From: Beijerinckiaceae bacterium
GTDB taxonomy: Bacteria > Pseudomonadota > Alphaproteobacteria > Rhizobiales > Beijerinckiaceae
Direction: 5' to 3'
NCBI GenBank assembly: GCA_025458025.1
Contig: JALOTF010000016.1
Coordinates: 1 to 39,211, forward strand
DNA length: 39,211 bases
Positions 24,828 to 34,180 of the stretch are shown here, in pieces. The position numbers and the translations under genes are program-made. Under the pieces are notes generated by a model. That model saw nothing but the letters and a program-made list of their open reading frames with translations, was not told the origin of the DNA and made no database searches. Within the stretch, counting starts at the first letter, position 1. Every line of letters starts with the position of its first letter.

Positions 24828-26594
24828 TCATGAGCGGAGAACGGGCGACCGGTTCCCGTGGGGGCGTTCATCATCAGACACTGACCACGGCACCGAGCCC
24901 GACGGCAGGAGCGGTGTCATTCGGCCGATCAGCAGCATGACTAGCCCGACAATTCCGATGGTGACGACGCCCATCGCGGAAGCTTCGGTGGTGAGCCCCG
25001 CCTCCTCGAGGCCATAGACCACCACGCCCATCGTGCGGCTTCCGGCACTCCAGAGCAGCGCCGAGACCGTGAGTTCCGAAAAGGACATCAGAAAAACCAT
25101 CAATCCGCCTGCGCAGAGAGCCGGCAGGAGAGTTGGAAGAACGAGCGTGAGGAGCCTGCGCACGACCCGCGCGCCGCAAAGCGCCCCTGCCTCTTCCATG
25201 GCCGGCGCGATGGTGCCCATCGACGCCAGAGCCGGTTTGACCGCCAGCGGCAGGAACCGGACGAGATAGGCCGCGAGAATGATCCACGGCGTCGCATATA
25301 GGCTGAAGCCCAGCACCGGCAGCGGTCGCAGGAACAGGAGGATCGCCGCAATCGCAATCACGATGCCCGGCAAGGCATAAGGCAATTCGATGAGCAGCAG
25401 GAACAGTGCGCGGCTCCGCCCCGCAAAGCGATGGATCGCAAAGCCCAATGGGATCGCCAGCAGCGCGAGGAGGATCCCGGCCATACCCGAAAGCCCCAGC
25501 GAGGTGCGGAAGGCCTCGCGCGTGGCCGATTGCCGGAACAGCACTTCCGCATAGGCGCGGCCGGTGGCTGTCTCCGGTGTCAGCGGCACGCCGTAGCTCG
25601 GCACCAGCGAGGCGGCCAGCAGCGACAGAACCGGCAGGATAAGGGCCACGAGCAACAGGGCCATTCCTGCCGCGTATATAACCGCGCGTGCGGCCAGCCC
25701 CGGCGACCAGAAGGCCTTGAGTTGTCGCTCGGGTTCGAGCGCCGTTCCCCGCCGGCCGATCAGCAGCACCGCCAGCACGATGATCACACCGCCCACGAGC
25801 ATTGCGAGCACCGACAGGCCCGCAACATCCGGCAGCACATTCGGGCCGAAGCTTGATAGCTGGCGATAGATCAGGGTCGGCAGGGTGAGGATATTGACGG
25901 GCAAGCCGAGCAGCGCGGGAATGCCGAAATTTCCGAAGGCCGCCACGAAAGCCAGCATGCCCGCCGCCAGCCAATGACCGGCGAGAAGCGGCGTCAGGAT
26001 ATCGCGGAGAATGCGCAAGGGGTGAGCACCATCCACCTGCGCCGCTTCGACCAGCTCATGCGGAATGGTGCGCATGCCGGCGAGCAGCGTGAGCATCACG
26101 ACCGGCGCATGGTGAAGGCCCAGCACGACAACAATACCCGTGAAGCTCAGCAGCGGATTCGGGCTGCCGGGCGGCGGGGCCATTCCCATCGCCTGAAGCA
26201 CGGGGGAAGCGGGCCCGAGCAGGGTCTTGAACGCGAGGGCCGCGACATGCGGCGCGATGAGCATCGACAGCGTGAAGAGGAACGCGAAAACATGCCGCCC
26301 CCGGATGCGCGCGGTCGCCAAGGCCAGCGCAGCGATGCCGCCGAGCAGCAGGGACACAGCCATCGCGGCAAAACTGCTCGCGAGGCTGTTGCCGATGGCG
26401 CGCAGCACGGAGGGCCGGCGCCATTCGGCGATCAGGTCCGCGAGCCCCGCTTCGGTTCCGGCCAAGGCGGTGCGCACCAGCATGGCCAGCGGCAGAACCG
26501 AGGCCAGTGCCAGCCAAAGGGCCACGAAAAGCAGCAGCCCGCGCCCTTCGCGTTCCAGAAAGGGGGCATCATTGGGGAGAGTGGCGATCTTCAC
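24828..26594 (-). CDS. ABC transporter permease, fused two-domain (FbpB/AfuB-like)
   Basis: The 588-residue inner-membrane protein consists of two binding-protein-dependent permease domains in tandem, about 12 helices in all. Each half has its ATPase-docking EAA loop: EAAQVDGAHPLRILRDIL in the first and EEAGALCGARVVRRLLTLVL in the second. The GTG start overlaps the stop of the binding-protein gene by four bases (GTGA), so the two are coupled. Fused permeases of this type serve ferric iron, phosphonate and related substrates. No ATPase gene follows; the next gene is convergent. An ATPase from elsewhere must be used. Confidence 0.93.
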   Translation of the reverse strand: MKIATLPNDAPFLEREGRGLLLFVALWLALASVLPLAMLVRTALAGTEAGLADLIAEWRRPSVLRAIGNSLASSFAAMAVSLLLGGIAALALATARIRGRHVFAFLFTLSMLIAPHVAALAFKTLLGPASPVLQAMGMAPPPGSPNPLLSFTGIVVVLGLHHAPVVMLTLLAGMRTIPHELVEAAQVDGAHPLRILRDILTPLLAGHWLAAGMLAFVAAFGNFGIPALLGLPVNILTLPTLIYRQLSSFGPNVLPDVAGLSVLAMLVGGVIIVLAVLLIGRRGTALEPERQLKAFWSPGLAARAVIYAAGMALLLVALILPVLSLLAASLVPSYGVPLTPETATGRAYAEVLFRQSATREAFRTSLGLSGMAGILLALLAIPLGFAIHRFAGRSRALFLLLIELPYALPGIVIAIAAILLFLRPLPVLGFSLYATPWIILAAYLVRFLPLAVKPALASMGTIAPAMEEAGALCGARVVRRLLTLVLPTLLPALCAGGLMVFLMSFSELTVSALLWSAGSRTMGVVVYGLEEAGLTTEASAMGVVTIGIVGLVMLLIGRMTPLLPSGSVPWSVSDDERPHGNRSPVLRS

Positions 26595-27571
26595 TGGCCA
26601 AAGATATCAGCGAAATCCTTGCGGATGCGCGTCTCCTCGCGCAGCGTCTTCGCGGGATCGAACGACATCAGGCGGATGGTTTCACGCGCAGGAAACCCGG
26701 CCGGCACCGGCGCTGCGGGGTGAGCCGCGAGATAGCCCTGCCGTGCGGCCAGCGCCTGCCCTTCCGGCGAGAGCAGGAAATCGACGAAGGCCTTGGCCGC
26801 ATCCGGGTTCTTTGTGCTCGCGAGAATAGCGACAGGCTCGCTCACGGCGGAAACGCCTTCCTTCGGGAACACGAACTCCACCGGCGCGCCCTTGGCTTTC
26901 TCGCGGATGGGTAGGAAATCGACGATCATGCCGACAAGCTTCTCGCCACCGGCCACCTGCCGCAGCACATCGCCATTGGCCCCACCCGCCAGCGCATTGT
27001 TCGCCTTGAGCTTGCGATAGAAATCCCAGCCTCCCGGAAGGCCGCCAACCAATGTGGCGGCATGGATCAAAGCTGCGCCGGAATTCAGCGGGCTCGGCAT
27101 CACCAGTTGCCCCTTTAGTTCGGGGCGCGTGAGATCCTGCCAGCTTTCCGGCCGGATCGGGCTCTTGGTGTTGTAGATAATGCCTGTGGTGATGAGCTTG
27201 GTCGCGAACCAGAATTTCTGCGGGTCATGCAGGCCAGCCGGATAGCCGGAGAGATCCGCGCCGGAATGGGCCAACAAACGCCCCTCGGCCTTGAGGCCCT
27301 CCATCGTCACGCTATCCGCGATCAGCAGGATATCCGCCTGCGGCGCTCCCGCCTGGATCTCGGCCCGCACCTTCGCCATGAGGCGTGGCGTGCCATCGCG
27401 CACGAAGCTGATTTCGACCTTGGGATGCTTCGCGCGGAAGGCGTCGATCGTCTGTTGCGCGTCGTTATTAGGCTGGCTCGTATAAAGAACGAGTTTGCCT
27501 TCCTGCGCATTCGCCACAACGCTTGCACCCAGAACGAGTGCAAGGCCCATCAACATATTCCGTGCGTTCAT
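26591..27571 (-). CDS. ABC transporter periplasmic binding protein (AfuA/FbpA-like, family 1)
   Basis: The 326-residue protein starts at ATG 27571 with GGAGG 5 bases upstream and a signal peptide (MNARNMLMGLALVLGASVVANA). The fold opens KLVLYTSQPNNDAQQTIDAF, then ADILLIADSVTMEGLKAEG and GIIYNTKSPIRPESWQDLT. Ferric-iron binders carry two adjacent Tyr in the second domain; here the corresponding stretch reads GMIVDFLPIREKAKG, without the pair. Iron as ligand is therefore doubtful, and an organic phosphonate, thiamine-like or polyamine ligand is possible. It precedes and overlaps the fused permease. Confidence 0.9.
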   Translation of the reverse strand: MNARNMLMGLALVLGASVVANAQEGKLVLYTSQPNNDAQQTIDAFRAKHPKVEISFVRDGTPRLMAKVRAEIQAGAPQADILLIADSVTMEGLKAEGRLLAHSGADLSGYPAGLHDPQKFWFATKLITTGIIYNTKSPIRPESWQDLTRPELKGQLVMPSPLNSGAALIHAATLVGGLPGGWDFYRKLKANNALAGGANGDVLRQVAGGEKLVGMIVDFLPIREKAKGAPVEFVFPKEGVSAVSEPVAILASTKNPDAAKAFVDFLLSPEGQALAARQGYLAAHPAAPVPAGFPARETIRLMSFDPAKTLREETRIRKDFADIFGQ

Positions 27572-27811
27572 GACGGCCTCCGACAATGATGCGAGAGCCG
27601 TGCCCGCGGATTGTTGCAGTCGCATGACATTCGCAAGTCCAGAAGCCGCCTGCAACTGCTTCGCCGAAAAGTTATGAGCCTTCGCGCTGCGAGCCTTGCG
27701 AGGAAGCACCCACATGCCGGTCGCGTTCCCCAACTCTTGGCGCGGGTTACAGGCCTGCTTGAGATCCATCGGGTTATCATCACGGAGAACGACGAGGCCT
27801 CGCCTGCCGCT
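27572..27811. other. 240-bp intergenic stretch, presumed promoter of the binding-protein/permease pair
   Basis: It lies between the 122-residue periplasmic protein gene and the binding-protein gene, both on the minus strand. Only a ribosome site (GGAGG next to 27571) is clear. I see no hairpin with T-run, riboswitch or palindrome. Confidence 0.3.
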
Positions 27812-28180
27812 TCAGTTGATGCGGCCGGTGGAGGTCTTCCCATCCGAGCCGGTGAGCTGCACCGCGCCCTTCACACGGGCCGGCAAAGGCTCCGGAGCCT
27901 CGCCCACCAGCTTCTCGCCATCGGGTGAAGGCGCCAGCGTGACGCGGACGGACTTCCCCGCCACCGCGAGGATCGCCAGCGCCTTGAAGCCTGAGGCTGC
28001 GAGGGGCTTGTCATTGGCATCGCTCACGAAAATCTCGACGGCCTTGTCGCGAGTCACGAGTTCCACATGATAGGTGCCGGCATCCACCAGCGCACCGCCA
28101 CGCGGGCCCACGCGCTGCTCATGCGCCTGCGCGACAGCAAGGCTGACTGTGAAGATGAGGCTGGCAAGCAGGGCACGCAT
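27812..28180 (-). CDS. Small periplasmic protein of the RND efflux operon
   Basis: The 122-residue protein has a signal peptide (MRALLASLIFTVSLAVAQA) and a mature part beginning HEQRVGPRGGALVDAGTYHV, whose His and GxRGG..DAGxYHxEL pattern recurs in small proteins beside heavy-metal RND pumps. The rest looks like a beta-sandwich (ALAILAVAGKSVRVTLAPS). It lies 12 bases after the pump gene, so it is the last gene of the operon. It may bind or pass metal in the periplasm; that is inferred from position and the His-containing N-terminus only. Confidence 0.75.
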   Translation of the reverse strand: MRALLASLIFTVSLAVAQAHEQRVGPRGGALVDAGTYHVELVTRDKAVEIFVSDANDKPLAASGFKALAILAVAGKSVRVTLAPSPDGEKLVGEAPEPLPARVKGAVQLTGSDGKTSTGRIN

Positions 28181-28192
28181 CGCGGTTTTCCT

Positions 28193-31100
28193 TCAATAGG
28201 CTTCGCGCACGGAAGCAGTTCGGGCGGGATTTTGCACCTGCTCCTCGCCCTGTAAGGCGCGCAGGCGGGCCAGCGGCTTCTCGCCGTAGCGCAGGAAGAG
28301 CACGGGCGTCAGCAGCATATCCAGCAATGTCGCCGTGATGAGGCCGCCGAAGATGGTGATCGCCACGGGGTGGAGGATCTCCTTGCCCGGCGCATGGGCA
28401 TCGATCATCAGCGGCAGCAGCGCAATGCCGGCGGAAAGCGCGGTCATCAACACTGGCGTGAGGCGTTCGAGGCTGCCGCGCATCACGAGGTCGCGGCCAA
28501 AGGGCACATTCTCGTGCAGCGACAGATTGATCCAGTGGCTGATCTTCAGGATGCCGTTGCGCGCGGCAATGCCCGTGAGCGTGATGAAGCCGATCATCGA
28601 GGCAACCGAAAGCGGCTGGCCCGCGAGCCACAGGGCCATCACCGAACCGATCAGCGCGAGGGGTACCGAGCCCATAATGATCAGCGCGAGGCGCACCGAG
28701 CGGTAGCGCGAATAGAGCAGCGCGAAGATCATCGCGAGCGAGACGAGCGAGAGCAGGGCAATCGTGCGGCTCGCCTCTTCCTGTGCCTGGAAGGTGCCCT
28801 CCAGCATCGTGAAGGTGCCTGTAGGCAGGTTGTGCTCGCGCACGATCTTCCGGATTTCCGCGATGATCTCGGCCATATCCGTGCGCCCATCGGAGTTGGC
28901 GAGCACGACGATGCGGCGCTTGCCGTTCTCACGCAGGATCTGGTTCGGGCCGTCCGTTTCGCGCACATCGGCGAGGGCCGAAAGCGGCACCCATCCGCGC
29001 GGCGTCTCGATCAGCATGGAGGCGAGCGAGCCGGTGGTGCGCGCGCGATCATCCAGACGCAGCACGAGATCGAAGCGCCGCGTGCCATCGACCAGCCGCG
29101 ACATCACACGGCCATTGGAGAGCCGCTCGAGCTGCTCGGTGATAGTCGCGGGCGTAATGCCATAGAGCGCAGCGCGCACATAATCCACCGTGATGTCGAG
29201 ATGCGGAATGCGCACCTGCTTTTCCACCTGCAAATCCACAATGCCCGGCACATTCGCCATCTTCGCGCGGAGTTCCTCCGCTACGCGACGGAGCTGGTCG
29301 AGATCCTCGCCGAAAACCTTCAGCGCGATCTGCGCACGCACGCCCGAGAGCATGTGATCGAGCCGATGCGAAATCGGCTGGCCCACATTCGTCACCAGCG
29401 GCAGCACGGCGAGCCGCTCGCGGATATCCGCGACGATCGCCTCCTTGGTGCGCTCCGAAGGCTTCAGGTCGACCTCGATTTCCGAGGAATGGACGCCTTC
29501 CGCATGCTCGTCGAGTTCCGCGCGGCCCGTGCGCCGGCCAACCTGCCGCACCTCTGGCACCTCCAGGATCAGGCGCTCGGCGATGAGGCCGATCCGCTGG
29601 CTTTCGGCGAGCGAGATGCCGGGATTGAACAGCGTATTGATCGTCAGCGTGCCTTCATTGAAAGGCGGCAGGAAGGCGCGCGGCAGGTGGAAGGCCATCC
29701 ACACCGCGCCGCCGACCATCAGCGCCACCACGAGCATAAGCATGCGGGGAATGCGGAATGCCATGCCCAGAAGCGCGGCGTTCCCGCGTTTCAGCACGCG
29801 CACCAGCGCGCCATCGCCATGGTCGAAGCGCTTCAGGCCGGGCAGCAAGTAATAGGCCATCACCGGCGTGAGCGTGATCGAGACCACAAGGCTCATCAGG
29901 ATGGAGATGATGTAGGCCTTGCCGAGCGGCGCGAAGAGCCGCCCCTCGATGCCCGTGAGCGCGAAAAGCGGCACGAAAACCAGCACGATGATCGCTGTGG
30001 CATAGACAATGCCCGAGCGCACCTCCTGGCTCGCGGAGACCACGACATCGAACACGCTGCGCGGGTTTCCCGCCTCGCGGTTCTCGCGCAGGCGGCGGAA
30101 GATGTTCTCCACATCCACCACCGCATCATCCACGAGTTCGCCGATGGCGATGGCTAATCCGCCGAGGGTCATCGTGTTGATGGAGAGGCCCATGGCGTGG
30201 AACACGATGGCCGTGGCCAACACGGAAACGGGAATGGCCGTGAGCGAGATGATGGTGGTGCGGGCGTTAAGCAGGAACAGGAAGAGCACCACGGCCACAA
30301 CGGCCACGGCTTCCAGCAGCACCTTCCTGAGGTTCCGGATCGATGTTTCGATGAAATTCGCCTGCCGGAAGAGGATGTTGTCGGCCTTCACGCTCGACGG
30401 CAGGGTCTGCGCGAGGTCGCGCAAGGCGCTTTCGAGTTCGGCTGTGAGGCGCAGCGTATCGATATCCGGCTGCTTCTCGATGGAAAGCACCACCGCCGGC
30501 TTGCCCATGAAGCCCGCATCGCCGCGCTTGAGGCGCGCGCCGTAGCCCACCTCGGCGACCTGATCGAGTCGGATCGGCGCCTCGCGCGAGACACCAACCA
30601 CGAGGGCCGAAAGATCCTCCAGCTTCAGCGTGCGCCCGACATTGCGGATCAGGAATTCACGCGAATACTGGTCGGAAAACCCGCCGCCCGTATTGGTGCC
30701 GAAGGCCTGGAGCGCGCGTTCGATTTGCTCCAGAGTGACGCCCAACGCGCGCATGGCGGCAGGGTTGGGCGAGACACGATATTGCCGCACCTCGCCGCCC
30801 ATGGGGATGACCTGCGCCACGCCGGGAATGGTCAGCAGGCGCGGGCGCACCACGAATTCCGCGATTTCCCGCATCTCCATGGGGGAGACGCTGTCCGGAC
30901 CAGTCAGCGCCACCATCAGCACCTGCCCCATGATGGAGGAGATCGGCCCCATCTGCGGCGTGACATTAGCCGGCAGGCGATCTCGCACGAGGGCCAGACG
31001 CTCGGCGATCTGCTGGCGGTTGCGGTAGATTTCGGTGTTCCAGTCAAACTCGACATAGACAATCGAGAGCCCCACGCCCGACACCGAGCGCACACGGGTG

Positions 31101-31336
31101 ACGCCCGGCACGCCGTTCATCTGCGTCTCGATGGGGAAGGTCACGAGTTGCTCGACCTCGGGCGGGGCGAGCCCTTCCGCCTCGGTCATAATGGTGACGG
31201 TCGGCTTGTTGAGGTCCGGCAGCACATCCACCGGCAGGCGCGAAACGGCGAAAGCGCCATAGAGCATCAGCACGCCCGCGAAGGCGAGCACGAGCAGGCG
31301 GTTCTTCAGCGATTGGGTGACAAGGAACGAGAACAT
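28193..31336 (-). CDS. Efflux RND transporter permease, heavy-metal (CzcA/CusA-like) type
   Basis: The 1047-residue inner-membrane pump drives export from periplasm or cytoplasm with the proton gradient. It has the RND layout: helix 1, a large periplasmic domain beginning PDLNKPTVTIMTEAEGLAP, helices 2-6, a second periplasmic domain, and helices 8-12. In helix 4, GELVDDAVVDVEN (from residue 399) carries the acidic residues of the proton relay. The phrase EAEGLAPPEVEQLVTFPIE is typical of the heavy-metal subgroup. It lies 3 bases after its adaptor gene and 12 before a small periplasmic protein gene. Candidate substrates are divalent metals or Cu/Ag; the sequence does not decide among them. Confidence 0.94.
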   Translation of the reverse strand: MFSFLVTQSLKNRLLVLAFAGVLMLYGAFAVSRLPVDVLPDLNKPTVTIMTEAEGLAPPEVEQLVTFPIETQMNGVPGVTRVRSVSGVGLSIVYVEFDWNTEIYRNRQQIAERLALVRDRLPANVTPQMGPISSIMGQVLMVALTGPDSVSPMEMREIAEFVVRPRLLTIPGVAQVIPMGGEVRQYRVSPNPAAMRALGVTLEQIERALQAFGTNTGGGFSDQYSREFLIRNVGRTLKLEDLSALVVGVSREAPIRLDQVAEVGYGARLKRGDAGFMGKPAVVLSIEKQPDIDTLRLTAELESALRDLAQTLPSSVKADNILFRQANFIETSIRNLRKVLLEAVAVVAVVLFLFLLNARTTIISLTAIPVSVLATAIVFHAMGLSINTMTLGGLAIAIGELVDDAVVDVENIFRRLRENREAGNPRSVFDVVVSASQEVRSGIVYATAIIVLVFVPLFALTGIEGRLFAPLGKAYIISILMSLVVSITLTPVMAYYLLPGLKRFDHGDGALVRVLKRGNAALLGMAFRIPRMLMLVVALMVGGAVWMAFHLPRAFLPPFNEGTLTINTLFNPGISLAESQRIGLIAERLILEVPEVRQVGRRTGRAELDEHAEGVHSSEIEVDLKPSERTKEAIVADIRERLAVLPLVTNVGQPISHRLDHMLSGVRAQIALKVFGEDLDQLRRVAEELRAKMANVPGIVDLQVEKQVRIPHLDITVDYVRAALYGITPATITEQLERLSNGRVMSRLVDGTRRFDLVLRLDDRARTTGSLASMLIETPRGWVPLSALADVRETDGPNQILRENGKRRIVVLANSDGRTDMAEIIAEIRKIVREHNLPTGTFTMLEGTFQAQEEASRTIALLSLVSLAMIFALLYSRYRSVRLALIIMGSVPLALIGSVMALWLAGQPLSVASMIGFITLTGIAARNGILKISHWINLSLHENVPFGRDLVMRGSLERLTPVLMTALSAGIALLPLMIDAHAPGKEILHPVAITIFGGLITATLLDMLLTPVLFLRYGEKPLARLRALQGEEQVQNPARTASVREAY

Positions 31337-31339
31337 GCG

Positions 31340-32767
31340 TCACCGCACCTGATGCAGCAATTCAGCACCGGTGGTGACAATGCGCTTGCCCGGTTCCAGC
31401 CCGGAGATCACCAACATGCGCTCGGCATCGAGCGGCTCGACGCGCACCTCGCGCGGCACGAAACGCTCGGGGTTGGATTGCTCATAGACGAGCATCGCGC
31501 CATTGGCCGCGCGGATAACGCTGGCGCGCGGCACTGCAAGGCCCTCGCGCATGCGCCCGGTTTCCATCACGACAGTCACGAGCTGGCCGAGGCGAAGGCC
31601 CGTCTCGCTGGCCTGAACCGAGAAATGCAGCGGCACGGCCTGATTGCGATCCGACAGGCCAGCGCCCTCAAAAGCGAGCCGCAAGGCGCGGCCATCCGGC
31701 AACATGGCGCTGCCGCGCTCACCCGCCACCCCGCCGGCATAGCTCAGGGCCTCCACCCAGAGGCGCGCGGAATCGATGATCTGAAACAGGATCGCGTTGG
31801 GATCGGCCATCTGACCGGCGACGACATTCGCAGATGCCAGAACGCCATCGACCGGCGCGAGCAGCTTCTCGGGCTGGCGCTGGAATGTCTCCACCGTCGC
31901 GCGTCGCGCCTGAAGACCGGTGAGTTCCAGCTCGGCATCCTCGATTTGCGCGCGTGTTACCGAGCCGGCGGTCATCTGCCGGTAGCGTTCAAGGCGACGG
32001 GAAATCAGAGATATCTGCTGATCCAGTTCGCGCATCTGCTGCGCTTGCGATGTGAGATCGGCGGCGGAAATCGCGGGCTGCACGATGGCGAGCACATCAC
32101 CGGCGGCGACGCGCGTTCCCAAACGCCTGAAGCCGCCGGGCGGCGCGGAGATGCGGCCCGAGACGGAAGCCTGCACCACGCCGCTCGCATTCGGATCGGG
32201 CACGATGCGTCCCGGCAAGGTCACGACTTCAGGATGCGTCGCCTGCGCAAGCTGATGATTGGCGAGCCCGAGAATGCGCTGGCTGGCCTTCGGGACGAAA
32301 ACCGCGCCATCCGGCAGGCGCTGGGCGAGATCTGTCGCGCCCGGCTTTGGCTTGCCCGGCTGTTCCGGCGGCACGGTGAAGGTGGCCGTGAGCATGTCGA
32401 TCTCGCCCTTCACGCTCACGGTAGCGATGAGATCATGGGGGCCGGGCTTGGCTGCGAAAGGCGCGTCGATCTCGTAGCGGCCCTTCCCCAGAACGCGCGC
32501 TTTTTGCGGGCCTGATGGCGTCTCCAGATCAATTTCGGCATCGGGAACGGGGTTGTTGCCCACGAAGCGATCGAGATGCAGCGTCAGCTTGCCATCGCGC
32601 AGCACCCCCACGAGTTCGAAGGTTTCGGTTGAGGTTTCGAAACGGGGCGCAATGCTTGCGGAGACCGGTGGCGGGGGCGCGCCATGGTCATGGCCTTCAT
32701 GGGCCTGCCCTGCCGGCATAAAGAACAGCAGGACGGACAGACCCAGGCTCTTCGCAACAACCTTCAC
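31340..32767 (-). CDS. Efflux RND periplasmic adaptor (CzcB/CusB-like) with His-rich N-terminus
   Basis: The 475-residue protein has a signal peptide (about 1-22) and a mature start of HEGHDHG (23-29), a likely metal-binding stretch. Residues about 40-135 form an extra beta domain (GKGRYEIDAPFAAKPGPHDL). Adaptor parts follow: barrel/lipoyl (VSGRISAPPGGF), alpha hairpin (about 236-298) and second lipoyl (LLAPVDGVLASANVVAGQ), then a C-terminal domain. It links the pump to an outer-membrane channel, which is not encoded here. The gene follows the kinase by 81 bases and precedes the pump by 3. The His stretch supports a metal substrate. Confidence 0.93.
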   Translation of the reverse strand: MKVVAKSLGLSVLLFFMPAGQAHEGHDHGAPPPPVSASIAPRFETSTETFELVGVLRDGKLTLHLDRFVGNNPVPDAEIDLETPSGPQKARVLGKGRYEIDAPFAAKPGPHDLIATVSVKGEIDMLTATFTVPPEQPGKPKPGATDLAQRLPDGAVFVPKASQRILGLANHQLAQATHPEVVTLPGRIVPDPNASGVVQASVSGRISAPPGGFRRLGTRVAAGDVLAIVQPAISAADLTSQAQQMRELDQQISLISRRLERYRQMTAGSVTRAQIEDAELELTGLQARRATVETFQRQPEKLLAPVDGVLASANVVAGQMADPNAILFQIIDSARLWVEALSYAGGVAGERGSAMLPDGRALRLAFEGAGLSDRNQAVPLHFSVQASETGLRLGQLVTVVMETGRMREGLAVPRASVIRAANGAMLVYEQSNPERFVPREVRVEPLDAERMLVISGLEPGKRIVTTGAELLHQVR

Positions 32768-32848
32768 GACACGCTCCGCTCGAAACCTCGACCTATGCTC
32801 TTGCGGTTCGTTTGATTCAGGCGGATTGCGCGATTGTTACAGAATGTT

Positions 32849-34180
32849 TCAAGCCGGCCCGACCGCCATTGCTGGTAAAGACACGGTGACGATGAACCCG
32901 CCACCGGGGCGGTTCGTAAGGCTGATGCGCCCGCCATGGCCGTGGATGACATCCCGCGCGATCGAAAGCCCGAGCCCAAAGCCACCGGTTTCCTGCGAAC
33001 GCGAGGTTTCAAGCCGCGTGAAGGGCTCGAACATCTCCTCGATGCGCGCTTCCGGTATGCCCGGCCCTTCATCGGTGATGGTGACCACCAGTGCCTCTCC
33101 CTCCACCCGGCAGGCAATGCGGGCAGAGCGGCCATATTTCAGCGCGTTGTCGATCAGGTTGCGGAAGGCGCGCTTCAGCGCGAGCGGCCGCCCCTCGATC
33201 ACCGCCGGACCATGTGTTTCCAGCGCAGCACTCTCGCCATGGTCGGTCGCCTCGTCGGCGAGCGTTGCGAGCATCGCCGCAAGATCGAGCGGGCGGAGTT
33301 CCTCGTCCTGTCGCTCGCCACGCAGATGCGCGAGCGTCTGGTCGAGCATGCGTTCCATGTCGCGGATATCCGTGATGAGGCCCGCAGCCTGTGCGGGGCT
33401 GAGAGCCTCCGCCCGCAGGCGCATGCGCGTGAGCGGGGTTTTCAGGTCATGCGAGACTGCCGCGAGGGTCTGCGTGCGCGTGGCCACGAGCTTGCGGATG
33501 CGCATCTGCATCTCGTTGAAGGCGATGGCGACATCTCGGATTTCCTGCGGGCCGGTTTCGGGCACCTCCACCCTATCCGTGCCGTGATAGAGCTGGCGCG
33601 CGGCGGAAGCAAAGCGCCGCAAGGGCGTGGTCATCCAGCCGATGACGAGAACGGAAATCACCGCGACGCCCAGAGCCATCAGGCTCGTGGAAACCCAGGT
33701 GCCATGGCTCGATTGCGGGCGCGCATCGGGCGCGAAAACCGTGACATTCACCCAGCTATCATCAGGAAGACGCAGGGAAATCAGCGCGAGATGCGGGTCT
33801 TCATCGGATTTGCGGTTCGACCCGATGAGAATGTCCTCGTCAGTGAGATCCGTGCCGAGTTCGCGCAGGCGCGCGCGCAAGCCTTGCCAGATATCGGATC
33901 CCGGTCCGCCGGGGCGGGCACGCTCGGTCTCGCTCCAATGCGCTTCTACCGGGCCGCCGGACAGTTCATGCGCCACGCTCTCCCGTTCATCCAGCGCGAC
34001 GCGCATCACCGAGCGGCGAATGGTCAGCAGTCGATCCGCAAGGCGGCTTTCATTCGCGAGGCTCATCTCGCGGTCAAGCGCGTGCTGATAGGCATAGAGG
34101 CTCGCGACATGCACGATGCCCACGCCGATCAGCATCAGCAGCACGGTGCGCGCGGCAAGGGTATCGAGCCAGCGGATCAT
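32849..34180 (-). CDS. Sensor histidine kinase of a two-component pair beside the RND operon
   Basis: The 443-residue membrane kinase has helices at about 12-30 and 162-182 enclosing a periplasmic sensor of about 130 residues, a HAMP-like segment (TTPLRRFASAARQL), the phosphoaccepting H244 in AAVSHDLKTPLTRMR, and an ATPase domain with N-box NLIDNALKYG, G1 DEGPGIP and G2 GFGLGLSIA. All catalytic motifs are intact. The sensor has few His or Cys, so a directly bound metal is not obvious. Its ATG overlaps the regulator stop by four bases. It probably senses an envelope or metal signal and sets expression of the efflux genes just downstream. Confidence 0.95.
   Translation of the reverse strand: MIRWLDTLAARTVLLMLIGVGIVHVASLYAYQHALDREMSLANESRLADRLLTIRRSVMRVALDERESVAHELSGGPVEAHWSETERARPGGPGSDIWQGLRARLRELGTDLTDEDILIGSNRKSDEDPHLALISLRLPDDSWVNVTVFAPDARPQSSHGTWVSTSLMALGVAVISVLVIGWMTTPLRRFASAARQLYHGTDRVEVPETGPQEIRDVAIAFNEMQMRIRKLVATRTQTLAAVSHDLKTPLTRMRLRAEALSPAQAAGLITDIRDMERMLDQTLAHLRGERQDEELRPLDLAAMLATLADEATDHGESAALETHGPAVIEGRPLALKRAFRNLIDNALKYGRSARIACRVEGEALVVTITDEGPGIPEARIEEMFEPFTRLETSRSQETGGFGLGLSIARDVIHGHGGRISLTNRPGGGFIVTVSLPAMAVGPA

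Noticed and set aside
30197-32515. Very long plus-strand open frame opposite the RND pump and adaptor (also 28370-30157)
   Set aside because: The minus-strand genes are complete and recognisable; the plus-strand product is His/Arg/Asp-rich low-complexity sequence without domains.
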